Positions 1 through 8,683 of a stretch of 64,000 nucleotides of DNA are shown here, one piece after another (position 1 is the first letter of the stretch; the number at the start of each line of letters is the position of its first letter). Position numbers and translations under genes: made by a program. Origin of the DNA: Microbacterium croceum (lineage in GTDB: Bacteria; Actinomycetota; Actinomycetes; Actinomycetales; Microbacteriaceae); the NCBI RefSeq assembly GCF_023091245.1, contig NZ_JAHWXN010000001.1:2728001-2792000 (forward strand), given 5' to 3'. The notes beneath the pieces are model-generated. The model saw only the letters and a list, made by a program, of their open reading frames with translations. It had not been told where the DNA came from and made no database searches.

Positions 1-1
1 G

Positions 2-1210
2 ATCGGCGAACTGCTCGGCTCGGTCCACATCCCCGGCGACGACATCCTCACGGCGAATGTCTGGGCGCCTGCGAATGCGGCCGGTGCGCCCGTCGTGCTC
101 TGGATCCACGGCGGTGCTCTGGAGCGCGGCACGGCTGCACTCTCGCTCTACGACGGCGCCGTGTTCGCGAGGGCAGGCATCGTCTTCGTGTCGATCAACT
201 ACCGCCTCGGTGCCGAGGGGTTCTCGGTGCTCGATGATGCCCCGCGCAACCTCGGCGTCCGCGATGTCGCCGCCGCACTCGAATGGGTGCATGCCGAGAT
301 CGCGGCGTTCGGCGGCGACCCCGCGCAGACCACCGCGATGGGGGAATCCGCGGGAGGAGCCCTCGTGGCCGCTCTCCTCGCTCGCGAGGACTCCCGCGCG
401 CTGATCGCGCGCGCCATCATCGAATCGGGTCCGCTCGAGGCGCAGACCCCCGCCAAGGCCGGTCGCGTCACCACCCAGATGGCGAAGCGACTCGGGGTCC
501 GCGCCGATCGCGCCTCGTTCGCCGCCATCCCACCCGAGGATCTCCTCGAGGCCCGCCGTCAGCAGTCGGCCGGCTCATCACCGCTCGGCGGAGCGCCCGG
601 ATTCCAGGTCGCGATCGACCCCGAGAGCCTCCCGCAGTCGCCGCACGACGTCCTCGCAACGATCGACACTCCGCTGCTGATCGGCACCAACACCGACGAG
701 TACCGGCTGTGGTTCCCTCCGGAGGCGCTCGCCGGCATCAACGAGACGAAGCTCTTCCTCGCGTCGCTGGCCCTGCGCATCCCCCGCCGCGCGGTGAAGG
801 CGTATCGCGACGAATGGCCCGGCGCCTCCACCGGCGAGGTCTTCGGTCAGCTCGCCACCGACATGATCCTGCGCCGCGGGCTCACCCGTGTGGCACAGGC
901 GAAGCCGTCATCGACGTTCGTGTACGAGTTCGCCTGGCCGAGCCCGGTGCGCGATCTGCGTGCTGCGCATGCCCTCGAGCTCGGCTTCGTGTTCGACAGG
1001 CTCGACGATGAAGAGGCGCACCGGCTCGCCGGGCCGGATGCGCCGCGACGTCTCGCCGTGGAGATGAACGCCGCCTGGGTCGCGTTCATCACGACCGGCG
1101 ACCCCGGCTGGCCGGCGTATGGCGCATCCCGCACCACGCGCCTGTTCGACACCGCCACCACGACGGTCCCGCAGCGCCGGACGACCGGGCTCGATCTGCT
1201 CCCGCGCTGA
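2..1210 (+). CDS. Type-B carboxylesterase/lipase family protein (5' end missing)
   Basis: The open frame runs in from the left edge, so the N-terminus is outside the window. It is a serine hydrolase of the carboxylesterase type B (alpha/beta hydrolase) family that should cleave carboxylic esters. Visible signatures are the oxyanion-hole stretch WIHGGAL (about nt 113), the nucleophile elbow GESAGG with Ser at about nt 347, a TNTDEYR stretch that fits the acidic residue, and AAHALELGFVF near the C-terminus, which carries the catalytic His. No membrane segment is visible. It converges on hemW with only 3 bp between the stop codons. The substrate cannot be read from sequence. Confidence 0.85.
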   Translation: MGELLGSVHIPGDDILTANVWAPANAAGAPVVLWIHGGALERGTAALSLYDGAVFARAGIVFVSINYRLGAEGFSVLDDAPRNLGVRDVAAALEWVHAEIAAFGGDPAQTTAMGESAGGALVAALLAREDSRALIARAIIESGPLEAQTPAKAGRVTTQMAKRLGVRADRASFAAIPPEDLLEARRQQSAGSSPLGGAPGFQVAIDPESLPQSPHDVLATIDTPLLIGTNTDEYRLWFPPEALAGINETKLFLASLALRIPRRAVKAYRDEWPGASTGEVFGQLATDMILRRGLTRVAQAKPSSTFVYEFAWPSPVRDLRAAHALELGFVFDRLDDEEAHRLAGPDAPRRLAVEMNAAWVAFITTGDPGWPAYGASRTTRLFDTATTTVPQRRTTGLDLLPR

Positions 1211-1213
1211 GCG

Positions 1214-2431
1214 TCAGTCAGTCAGTTCCCGCACCACGGCGTCTGCGAGCAGCCGCCCGCGCAGCGTGAGAGTCACGCGCCCACGCAGCGCAGATGCGGC
1301 GTCGACCATCCCGTCGGCGATGAGTCCTGCCACCCGTGTGCGGCTGCCCTCCGGGAGCTCGGCGACGGCGATCCCCTCGGCGAGGCGGCTGAGCAGGAGC
1401 ACACGCTCCAGCGTCCGGGCCTCGGCGTCCGGACGCTCGGTGCCGGCGGCCGGAGACTCGGCGGCGGCGAGGCGCTGCGCGTAGGCGGCGGGGTGCTTCA
1501 CGTTCCACCAGCGCAGACCGGCGACGTGGCTGTGCGCGCCGGGACCGAAGCCCCACCAGTCGCTCCCCCGCCAGTACGCGAGGTTGTGGCGTGATCGCTG
1601 CTCGGGGCTACGTGCCCAGTTGCTGACCTCGTACCAGTCGAACCCGGCCGCTCCGAGTCGCGCATCGGCGAGCTCGTACATATCGGCCTGCACATCGTCG
1701 TCCGGAGTGGGGACCTCACCGCGTCTGATCTGTCGAGCGAGCTTCGTGCCGTCCTCGATGATCAGCGCATAGGCCGAGATGTGGTCCGACTCCAGCGCGA
1801 GAGCGGCATCGAGTGACGCTTCCCAATCGGCGAGCGACTCCCCCGGCGCACCGTAGATCAGATCCACGCTCACCGCGAGACCGGCGTCCTTCGCGGCAGC
1901 GACGGCGGTGCGCACGTTCTCCGGCCGGTGCGTGCGGTCGAGGGCGGCGAGCACGTGCGGCACAGCCGACTGCATCCCGACGGACAGGCGCGTGACACCG
2001 GCCTGCGCCAGAGTGCGCGCGACCTCGGGCGTGACGGTGTCGGGGTTCGCCTCGACCGTCACCTCTGCTCCGTCCGCCAGCCCGAAGGCCGAGACGGCGG
2101 TGTCGAGCATCCGCGCCAGGTCTCCGGCCGGCAGGAGCGTGGGCGTTCCTCCGCCGAAGAAGACCGTGTCCATCGGGCGCAGCGCGCCGGCGTCGCCGAG
2201 CACCCGGCGCGCAAGAGTGATCTCGGCCTCGAGGGTGCTCGCGTAGTCCTCCTGCTTCGCGCCGCGGAGCTCGCTGGAGGTGTAGGTGTTGAAGTCGCAG
2301 TACCCGCAGCGCACACGGCAGAACGGGATGTGCAGGTACGCCGAGAACGGCACGCTCGTGTCGATCGGCAGATCGTCGGGAAGCTGACCGTCGGCCGGTG
2401 CCGGATCCCCCAGCGGAAGAGGTCCCGCCAT
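1214..2431 (-). CDS. hemW: HemW-like radical SAM protein (coproporphyrinogen oxidase-like)
   Basis: A 405-residue radical SAM protein of the HemW/HemN-like family. The cluster motif CxxxCxxC is present at Cys38, Cys42 and Cys45 (in PFCRVRCGYC), followed by the GGGTPT SAM-binding motif. HemW members lack true coproporphyrinogen dehydrogenase activity and are regarded as heme chaperones; the CxxxCxxC spacing without extra N-terminal Cys fits HemW better than HemN. The start codon shares one base with the stop of the upstream DUF1990 gene (TGATG), so the two are translationally coupled. It is the last gene of a leftward group with lepA, an arrangement seen in many actinobacteria. Confidence 0.9.
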   Translation of the reverse strand: MAGPLPLGDPAPADGQLPDDLPIDTSVPFSAYLHIPFCRVRCGYCDFNTYTSSELRGAKQEDYASTLEAEITLARRVLGDAGALRPMDTVFFGGGTPTLLPAGDLARMLDTAVSAFGLADGAEVTVEANPDTVTPEVARTLAQAGVTRLSVGMQSAVPHVLAALDRTHRPENVRTAVAAAKDAGLAVSVDLIYGAPGESLADWEASLDAALALESDHISAYALIIEDGTKLARQIRRGEVPTPDDDVQADMYELADARLGAAGFDWYEVSNWARSPEQRSRHNLAYWRGSDWWGFGPGAHSHVAGLRWWNVKHPAAYAQRLAAAESPAAGTERPDAEARTLERVLLLSRLAEGIAVAELPEGSRTRVAGLIADGMVDAASALRGRVTLTLRGRLLADAVVRELTD

Positions 2432-3084
2432 CAGAGCGGGGTCGCGTAGAGCGGGGAGATCGCCCGGAGGTAACGGGCGAAGAGTTCGCGACGGCGACGC
2501 TTCACGAGCGCGGGGACTGTGCGGTACAGCAGAGAGTTCGGGGAGTCGAAAGCGCGCACGGTGAACCAGACCTCGTCGTTGTCCTCACGCCAGACGAGGT
2601 CGAAGGACTCCTCGCCGCTGACGACCGAACCACCGACGGTTCCCAAGACGAAGCCGATCCGGCGAGTCTCCTCGGTCACCGAGATGACGCGGAGCTCCGC
2701 GTCGGCGCGCATGCCTCCCACACGGCCCCGCAGGTGCAGCGTCATCCCGGGGCCGACGAACGGCATCCCCTCCGCGTCGTAGCGAGGCTCGACGTCGCGT
2801 TTGCTCGGCGCGATCGGATTGCCCTCTGCATCGAAGCTCACGCCCGCGTAGGCAGGACCGGGCGCGGGACGCACGTCTTCGACGTCGAGACCGGCGGCGC
2901 GCTGGGCGGTCCAGGAGAGCAGCGCCTCGCCGGCGCTCTGGAAGCGCTCGACCCCGCTGCCGATCCGCCAGGAATCCTCCGCCGGGATGCTGCGCTCCGG
3001 CGGATACTGCATCAGATCGGGCGCGTGGGTCGCACCCACGGCCGCATAGTCCACCGTGTCGTCTCGGAAAGTCCCGCGCCGCAT
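2431..3084 (-). CDS. DUF1990 family protein (copy nearer hemW)
   Basis: A 217-residue soluble protein resembling the DUF1990 (UPF0548) family, whose function is unknown. The open frame extends further upstream, but the ATG at 3084 is chosen because a GGTGG ribosome site lies just before it and the homologous-looking part (MRRGTF...) starts there. Family-like features are the YPP segment near residue 20, the GGSVVSGEESFDL stretch and a C-terminal arginine-rich end (RRRRELFARYLRAI). It overlaps hemW by one base and lies downstream of a second, shorter DUF1990-like gene. No signal peptide or membrane span is seen. Confidence 0.7.
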   Translation of the reverse strand: MRRGTFRDDTVDYAAVGATHAPDLMQYPPERSIPAEDSWRIGSGVERFQSAGEALLSWTAQRAAGLDVEDVRPAPGPAYAGVSFDAEGNPIAPSKRDVEPRYDAEGMPFVGPGMTLHLRGRVGGMRADAELRVISVTEETRRIGFVLGTVGGSVVSGEESFDLVWREDNDEVWFTVRAFDSPNSLLYRTVPALVKRRRRELFARYLRAISPLYATPL

Positions 3085-3173
3085 GATTTCCACCCTACTG
3101 GGGGTTACCTGAGCGAACACCCCCACGCGCCGCCGCACGACACATCGCCGCGCCGAGCAGCGCCCATGCGGCG

Positions 3174-3653
3174 TCAGCGCGAAGCCGCGGCGATCTCGGA
3201 CTCGACGATGCGGATATACCTGCGCGATACCGAGAGCTGCAGCGCGCGGAGCGCCGGAGAGGCGAGATGCCAGAAGAGGTTCGACGGGCACGAGAGAGAT
3301 CGTGCGGTGAAGAGGTCGCCGTCGAGGACGAAGGACTCCTCCCCGTAGAGCGGATGCCCCGGGCGCGTCTCATAGCCGAAGCCCTCACGCCCCGCCCACA
3401 CCACACGCACAGGCTCGGCGAACCGGACACCGAACAGCCGCTTCGCGAGAACACCGTCTGCATCAGCGTCCGGATCCTCCGCAGGGACCTCGAAACCGGC
3501 TCGTCGCTTGAACTCCCATGAACTCACCAGCGCAGCCACGGCCTGCCGAGCGTGCACGGGAACGGAGATGGAGCGCTCTGTGAGACGCAGGCCAGCCGGC
3601 GCGGCATCGAGCGGATGACGGGTCACCCCGCGCTCATATGCCGGGAACGGCAT
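3174..3653 (-). CDS. DUF1990 family protein (copy nearer lepA)
   Basis: A 159-residue protein with the same fold signature as the next gene: an ERSISVPVHA-like start of the core, the PLYGEESFVLDGD stretch matching the GEESFDL stretch of its neighbour, and a C-terminal SRRYIRIVESEI segment matching ARYLRAI. It is shorter than the usual family length and lacks the N-terminal Tyr/Pro part found in its paralog. It starts 2 bp after the lepA stop, so it is probably in the lepA transcript; 89 bp separate it from the next DUF1990 gene. Function unknown; tandem duplication followed by divergence is the likely origin. Confidence 0.6.
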   Translation of the reverse strand: MPFPAYERGVTRHPLDAAPAGLRLTERSISVPVHARQAVAALVSSWEFKRRAGFEVPAEDPDADADGVLAKRLFGVRFAEPVRVVWAGREGFGYETRPGHPLYGEESFVLDGDLFTARSLSCPSNLFWHLASPALRALQLSVSRRYIRIVESEIAAASR

Positions 3654-3655
3654 CC

Positions 3656-5524
3656 CTACTTCTTGTCCTTGCCGTCGACGTCACCGGAGAGCGCTGCGAT
3701 GAACGCTTCCTGGGGCACCTCGACGCGACCCACCATCTTCATGCGCTTCTTGCCCTCCTTCTGCTTCTCGAGGAGCTTGCGCTTGCGGGTGATGTCACCG
3801 CCGTAGCACTTGGCCAGCACGTCCTTGCGGATCGCGCGGATCGTCTCGCGGGCGATGATGCGTGCACCGATCGCGGCCTGGATGGGCACCTCGAACTGCT
3901 GACGGGGAATCAGCTTGCGCAGCCGCTCCGCCATCATCGTGCCGTAGCTGTAAGCCTTGTCCCGGTGCACGATCGAGCTGAATGCATCGACCTTCTCGCC
4001 CTGGAGCAGGATGTCGACCTTCACCAGGTCCGCCTCCTGCTGGCCGGAGGGCTCGTAGTCGAGCGAGGCGTACCCCTGGGTCTTCGACTTCAGCTGATCG
4101 AAGAAGTCGAAGACGATCTCACCGAGAGGGATGTTGTAGCGCAATTCCACGCGCTCCTCGGAGAAGTACTCCATGCCCAGCAGCGTTCCACGACGCGACT
4201 GGCACAGCTCCATGACCGTGCCGACGTAGTCCTTGGGGAGCAGGATGGCGGCCTTCACCATCGGCTCCGAGACCGAGCCGATGCGACCGTCGGGGTACTC
4301 GCTGGGGTTCGTGACCGTGACGGTCTCGCCGGTGTCGGAGGTGAGCACCTCGTAGATCACGCTGGGAGCGGTGGTGATCAGGTCGAGACCGAACTCGCGC
4401 GCGAGGCGCTCGGTGATGATCTCGAGGTGAAGCAGACCCAGGAATCCGCAGCGGAACCCGAACCCGAGCGCCACGGACGTCTCGGGCTCATACACGAGCG
4501 ACGCATCCGACAGCTTGAGCTTGTCGAGCGCCTCGCGCAGCTCCGCATAGTCGCTGCCGTCGATCGGGTACAGACCGGAGAACACCATGGGCTTGGGATC
4601 CGTGTAGCCGGGGAGCGCATCGGTCGCCGGCTTGCGCGCGGTCGTGACCGTGTCGCCCACCTTCGACAGGCGCACGTCCTTCACGCCGGTGATGAGGTAG
4701 CCCACCTCACCGACGCCGAGTCCCTTCGAGGGAATCGGCTCCGGGCTGGACACACCGATCTCGAGGAGTTCGTGGGTCGCGCCCGTCGACATCATCTGGA
4801 TCCGCTCGCGGGGCGAGAGGCTGCCGTCGATCATGCGCACGTAGGTGACGACACCGCGATAGGCGTCGTACACGGAATCGAAGATCATGGCGCGCGCCGG
4901 AGCATCCGCGTCACCCTTCGGGGCCGGGATCTCCTCCACGAGGCGGTCGAGCAACTCCTCGACGCCCACGCCCGTCTTGCCCGAGACGCGGAGCACGTCC
5001 TCCGGCTTGCCGCCGATCAGCGAGGCCAGTTCTTTGGCGTACTTCTCGGGGTCGGCAGCCGGGAGGTCGATCTTGTTCAGCACCGGGATGATGTGCAGAT
5101 CGTTCTCGAGGGCAAGATAGAGGTTCGCGAGCGTCTGCGCCTCGATGCCCTGAGCCGCGTCGACGAGCAGGATCGCGCCCTCGCACGCTGCGAGGGAACG
5201 GGACACCTCGTAGGTGAAGTCGACGTGGCCCGGGGTGTCGATCATGTTGAGCGCGAACACATCGTTCGGTCCCTGAGCCTGTCGAAGGGCCCACGGCATG
5301 CGCACGGCCTGGCTCTTGATCGTGATGCCGCGCTCGCGCTCGATGTCCATGCGGTCGAGGTACTGGGCGCGCATGTCACGGTCAGCGACGGCGCCGGTGA
5401 TCTGGAGCATGCGGTCGGCGAGGGTCGACTTGCCGTGATCGATGTGCGCGATGATGCAGAAGTTGCGGATCTGCGCCGAAGGCGTCGCGGCAGGCTGAAG
5501 TGGAGTGAGAGCGCGTGGTGACAT
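3656..5524 (-). CDS. lepA: Elongation factor 4 (back-translocating GTPase LepA)
   Basis: A 622-residue translational GTPase that acts on the ribosome, remobilising stalled or mistranslocated complexes. The G1 motif AHIDHGKS lies at residues 26-33, the switch I region GITIKSQ follows, and G3 is DTPGH near residues 96-100; NKIDLP is G4. The C-terminal LepA-specific domain with [13 protein letters not shown] and [16 protein letters not shown] is complete. Unusual feature: between G2 and G3, residues 80-86 (LRQAQGP) are encoded by a repeat-like 25-bp sequence (5268-5292) that appears inserted in frame. It heads a leftward group containing two DUF1990 genes and hemW. Confidence 0.97.
   Translation of the reverse strand: MSPRALTPLQPAATPSAQIRNFCIIAHIDHGKSTLADRMLQITGAVADRDMRAQYLDRMDIERERGITIKSQAVRMPWALRQAQGPNDVFALNMIDTPGHVDFTYEVSRSLAACEGAILLVDAAQGIEAQTLANLYLALENDLHIIPVLNKIDLPAADPEKYAKELASLIGGKPEDVLRVSGKTGVGVEELLDRLVEEIPAPKGDADAPARAMIFDSVYDAYRGVVTYVRMIDGSLSPRERIQMMSTGATHELLEIGVSSPEPIPSKGLGVGEVGYLITGVKDVRLSKVGDTVTTARKPATDALPGYTDPKPMVFSGLYPIDGSDYAELREALDKLKLSDASLVYEPETSVALGFGFRCGFLGLLHLEIITERLAREFGLDLITTAPSVIYEVLTSDTGETVTVTNPSEYPDGRIGSVSEPMVKAAILLPKDYVGTVMELCQSRRGTLLGMEYFSEERVELRYNIPLGEIVFDFFDQLKSKTQGYASLDYEPSGQQEADLVKVDILLQGEKVDAFSSIVHRDKAYSYGTMMAERLRKLIPRQQFEVPIQAAIGARIIARETIRAIRKDVLAKCYGGDITRKRKLLEKQKEGKKRMKMVGRVEVPQEAFIAALSGDVDGKDKK
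5268..5292. repeat. Dispersed intergenic-type repeat embedded in lepA
   Basis: The core GGTCCCTGAGCCTGTCGAA followed by GGGCCC is a sequence I recognise as a dispersed short repeat in many high-GC genomes, normally intergenic. Here it lies inside the lepA reading frame and is read as LRQAQGP between switch I and the G3 motif. Its ends are partly complementary (GGTCCC and GGGCCC). No second copy was found by eye in the window. Confidence 0.5.
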
Positions 5525-5533
5525 GTCCCGTCG

Positions 5534-5562
5534 ATTCTACGGTGAGGGGCGAGGATTCCAGA
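5534..5562 (-). promoter_or_regulatory. Candidate lepA promoter
   Basis: On the minus strand a TAGAAT -10 hexamer (5534-5539) lies 9 bp before the lepA ATG, with TCTGGA 17 bp further upstream as a weak -35. Transcription would start only a few bases before the start codon, giving a near-leaderless message. Confidence 0.35.
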
Positions 5563-5591
5563 TTCCGCGGGCACGAGCCGCAGGCACGCAG

Positions 5592-5621
5592 AATGGGCGG
5601 CCCCTTTCGGGACCGCCCATT
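5592..5621 (-). terminator. Hairpin after the binding-protein gene
   Basis: Nine-bp arms AATGGGCGG / CCGCCCATT (5592-5600 and 5613-5621), extended inward by a weaker GC stretch. It lies 16 bp beyond the stop of the leftward solute-binding protein gene. There is no U-tract, as is common in this group, so termination is inferred from position and stability. Confidence 0.6.
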
Positions 5622-5637
5622 CCGGGGTGCGCAGGGT

Positions 5638-7362
5638 TTACTTGGCCCAGCCCACGTTCTCCCAGTGGTTCGTGCCGGTGACCGACTCGAACTGCGAGGG
5701 ACCGTAGTTCACGAGACCCTTGGCGACCGCGTACTGGTTCGGACGCGCCGCCAGCGGGATCGTGACGGCCTCGCTCATGATGATCTTGTCGATCTCCTTG
5801 GCGATGTCGAGACGAGCGTCAGGGTCCAGCTCGGCGTTGGCCTTGGCCCAGAGTCCATCGAGTCGCTCGTCCGCGACGCCCGGGAAGTTCTGTCCCGAGT
5901 CGGCGGGGTTGAAGATCGACTCCGTCGACGAGATCGGGTAGGGCGTACCCTGCCAGGCGAAGATCGTGGCCTCGAAGTCACGGGTCTCCGTGGTGATGTA
6001 CTTCGTGAAGAAGTCCGCAGAGGGAACCGTGTCGATCTTGACCTCGAAGCCCGCCTTGGCGGCCATCGGCTGGATCTGCTGCGAGAGCAGAGCCGAGTTC
6101 GGGGTCTCCGACGGGATGACGAGGCGAACGGTCAGCTTGGTGCCGTCCTTCTCGCGGATTCCCTTGTCGCCCTCGACCCATCCGGCGTCCTCGAGCTGCT
6201 TCTTCGCCGCGTCGACGTCGAAGGCGATGTCGGCGCTGTCGTCCTCGTAGCCGTTCTGGCCGTTGAGGAAGATGAGGTTGTTCAGAACCTCGGGCTCGAC
6301 GCCGAGCGGCTCGATGACGGCCTGCGCCATGATTTTCCGGTCGAGCGACTTCGCGAACGCCTGACGCACCTCGACGTCCTGGAAGACACCGGCGGTTCCG
6401 TTGAGCGTGACGTGGCTGTACGTCACGCCCTTCGAGCTCAGGATCTCGGAGTCGGAGCGTGCCTTGGCGGACTCCAGCGTGTCGACGCTCGAGTTGATCG
6501 GGATCGCGTCGAACTCCTTGTTGGCGAACGCGTTGCCCACCGTCGAGCGGTCCGTGGCCTTGAAGTTGATCGTGTCGAGCTTCGGCTTGTCGCCCCACCA
6601 CTGCGGGTTCGGCTCGAACGTGATGGTCTTGCCGGTCGCGTCGAACTTGCTCACGACGAAGGCGTTGCCCGAGACGAAGGTCGAGCCGTCCGGCGCGAAC
6701 GGTCCGTTGGCCCATGCCGTGTTGAAGCTCTCCGGGCTCGCGGTGAGCCAGCGCGGGTAGATGCCGCCGAGGATCGACGGCCAGTCCGCGTTCTTGTTCG
6801 CGAACGTGATGAGCACGTCCTGGTCGTTCTCGCCGGCCTCGACCGACTCGATGTCGGACCACACGTTGGTCGACGTCGGCGCGTAGGCCTCCACCTTGCC
6901 GTTGAGGGCGTTGAACATGCCCTGGATGTCCTGGTAGCCGATCGCGGTGCCGTCCGACCACACGGCGTCGGGGTTGATCTTGACCTCGACGACCTGCGGG
7001 TCCTCGCTCTTCAGCTCGACCGACGTCGCGAAGTTCTTGTCAGCTTCCCAGCTGCCGTCTTCCTTCACGACGACGAATCCGGGGAGGAACAGGCTCGAGA
7101 TGGTGTTGTCATCGACCGTGCCGGAATCGAGGTTGTACAGGTTCCAGTTGGCCGGCGTCTCATCGAGCGGCAGGTTCAGCGTGCCGCCGTCTGTGATCGC
7201 GTCACGGTCTGCGGCCACCCACCCCGTCGCGGGCAGCGCCGACGGCGAGGAACCGCCATCGCCCTTGTCTCCGCCCGTGTTTCCGGGCGCGCATGCAGAG
7301 ATGGCCAGCGCGACGCTGGCCAGCCCGGCGAGAGCCGCCCACTTCTTGGAGCTCGACTTCAT
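5638..7362 (-). CDS. ABC transporter substrate-binding lipoprotein, family 5 (peptide/opine type)
   Basis: A 574-residue extracytoplasmic solute-binding protein of the SBP_bac_5 family, which captures oligopeptides, opines or related solutes for an ABC importer. A lipoprotein signal ends at ISAC with the lipidated Cys at residue 24, so the mature protein should sit on the outer face of the membrane. The start at 7362 is chosen over one 12 codons upstream because GAAGGGGGAGA precedes it at good spacing. It is transcribed divergently from the permease-permease-ATPase genes and is presumably their binding component. Sequence alone does not give the ligand. Confidence 0.93.
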   Translation of the reverse strand: MKSSSKKWAALAGLASVALAISACAPGNTGGDKGDGGSSPSALPATGWVAADRDAITDGGTLNLPLDETPANWNLYNLDSGTVDDNTISSLFLPGFVVVKEDGSWEADKNFATSVELKSEDPQVVEVKINPDAVWSDGTAIGYQDIQGMFNALNGKVEAYAPTSTNVWSDIESVEAGENDQDVLITFANKNADWPSILGGIYPRWLTASPESFNTAWANGPFAPDGSTFVSGNAFVVSKFDATGKTITFEPNPQWWGDKPKLDTINFKATDRSTVGNAFANKEFDAIPINSSVDTLESAKARSDSEILSSKGVTYSHVTLNGTAGVFQDVEVRQAFAKSLDRKIMAQAVIEPLGVEPEVLNNLIFLNGQNGYEDDSADIAFDVDAAKKQLEDAGWVEGDKGIREKDGTKLTVRLVIPSETPNSALLSQQIQPMAAKAGFEVKIDTVPSADFFTKYITTETRDFEATIFAWQGTPYPISSTESIFNPADSGQNFPGVADERLDGLWAKANAELDPDARLDIAKEIDKIIMSEAVTIPLAARPNQYAVAKGLVNYGPSQFESVTGTNHWENVGWAK

Positions 7363-7701
7363 CGATCTCCCCCTTCTGTCGTTATGTGCAGAGTGCACAG
7401 GACTCGTCCGCGGACCTCAGCGCTCGAAGCGCCCAGTCGCGGAGCAACATGATCGATGATCACCCCGGAAGCCCGCGCGCCAGGTGCGTGTTGTCCGGAT
7501 CGTTACCTAGTTGTCGTTGAAACGGTGTCACGCACGTCCGATTCCCACACACATGACAACATGAGACGCAAGAACTGCGGGTCCATTCATCGCAATCAGT
7601 GAAGATATGCCGGTGTTTTGGACAGACGACGAGGCCACGCCTAAAGTAGCCAAGCCGCAACAGACCTCAGGTGCGCGGCGATCCCGCGCCGAAGGAGCTC
7701 C
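7363..7701. other. Intergenic divergent control region of the first ABC importer
   Basis: A 339-bp gap with no convincing gene separates the binding-protein gene from the permease operon. It contains the rightward promoter listed separately. On the minus strand GTGACA followed after 16 bp by TAGGTA (about 7509-7536) is a weak candidate promoter for the binding-protein gene. It is more AT-rich than its flanks, as expected for a control region; no clear operator palindrome was recognised. Confidence 0.4.
7618..7647 (+). promoter_or_regulatory. Candidate promoter of the first permease operon
   Basis: TTGGAC (7618-7623) and TAAAGT (7642-7647) are separated by 18 bp and lie about 55 bp before the first permease ATG. 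Both hexamers are close to the actinobacterial housekeeping sigma consensus. Confidence 0.55.
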
Positions 7702-8682
7702 ATGATCGGATTCATCGCCAAGCGATTGGTGAACTATCTCATCCTCACCGTCATCGCCACGCTGGCCGGATACGCCCTCGTCTCGACCACGCTTCAGCCG
7801 GCGGCGCGATTCATGGGCAAGAATCCCCCGGTCCCGCAGTCGTCCATCGACGCCGCGCTCGACAAGATCGGCGCGAACCCCGACGTCTCGCTGCTCCAGC
7901 GCACGATGGACTGGCTCGTGCAGCTGGTCACGACCGGGTCTCTCGGAATCTCCGCGCGCGGAACGCAGGTGACCGCCGACATCTTCGACCGCGCGGGAAC
8001 CAGCCTGCGGCTGCTGATCATCGGCTCCATCCTCGGAGCGATCTTCGGCATCCTGCTGGGCGTCTGGGGCGCGATCCGGCAATACCGTGCGAGCGATCAG
8101 ATCATCACCTACGCCTCGTTCACGGTGCTGGCGACCCCCATCTTCGTGATCGCGGTCGTGCTCATGATCGGCGCGACCTGGCTCAACAACGCCGCCGGAC
8201 AGCAGCTCATCAACTTCACGGGCGAATACAGCGTGGGCGTCACCGGATTCTGGCCGGTGATAGGCGACCGGTTGACGCACTTGCTGTTGCCGACGATCGC
8301 GTTGACCGTCACGGCGGCGGCCTCGTACTCCCGCTACCAGCGCAGCGCGATGCTCGACGTGCTCTCCTCCGACTTCATCCGCACCGCGCGCGCGAAGGGG
8401 CGCACCCGCGGGTCGGCGATCATGCGCCACGGCGTGCGCGTGGCGCTGATCCCGATGTCGACGTTCTTCGCCTACTCCTTCGGCACGATCCTCACCGGTG
8501 CCGCAGTGACGGAGAAGATCTTCAGCTGGCACGGAATGGGTGAATACCTGATCGACTCCGTCTCGAACAACGACATCAACGCGGCGACGGGATCGATCCT
8601 GTTCGCCGCGATCCTGGTGCTCATCGCGGGCACACTGGCCGACGTCCTCTACGCGGCCCTCGACCCCCGAGTGAGGATGTGA
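7702..8682 (+). CDS. ABC transporter permease, DppB/OppB type
   Basis: A 326-residue inner-membrane permease of the peptide/opine importer family. It has an N-terminal membrane helix (FIAKRLVNYLILTV), a large external segment, then the core helices and the cytoplasmic EAA loop around TARAKGRTRGSAIMRHGVR that contacts the ATPase. The ATG is preceded by GAAGGAGCTCC, a strong ribosome site. The stop is followed after one base by the ATG of the partner permease, so the two are co-translated. It should form the heterodimeric channel with that partner, served by the divergently encoded binding protein. Confidence 0.93.
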   Translation: MIGFIAKRLVNYLILTVIATLAGYALVSTTLQPAARFMGKNPPVPQSSIDAALDKIGANPDVSLLQRTMDWLVQLVTTGSLGISARGTQVTADIFDRAGTSLRLLIIGSILGAIFGILLGVWGAIRQYRASDQIITYASFTVLATPIFVIAVVLMIGATWLNNAAGQQLINFTGEYSVGVTGFWPVIGDRLTHLLLPTIALTVTAAASYSRYQRSAMLDVLSSDFIRTARAKGRTRGSAIMRHGVRVALIPMSTFFAYSFGTILTGAAVTEKIFSWHGMGEYLIDSVSNNDINAATGSILFAAILVLIAGTLADVLYAALDPRVRM

Positions 8683-8683
8683 G

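Noticed and set aside
998..1018. Second copy of the lepA repeat in the esterase gene (TTCGACAGGCTCGACGA)
   Set aside because: Only about a dozen bases match and the rest diverges; it encodes an expected family segment (VFDRLDD).
3638..5521. A 627-residue open frame on the plus strand opposite lepA
   Set aside because: Its translation is rich in Arg, His, Asp and Val without family motifs and is the mirror of LepA codons. In GC-rich DNA the opposite strand stays open by codon bias.
5515..7452. A 645-residue plus-strand open frame opposite the binding-protein gene
   Set aside because: No recognisable domain, no ribosome site and composition expected from antisense of a GC3-biased gene. The minus-strand lipoprotein is clearly the real gene.
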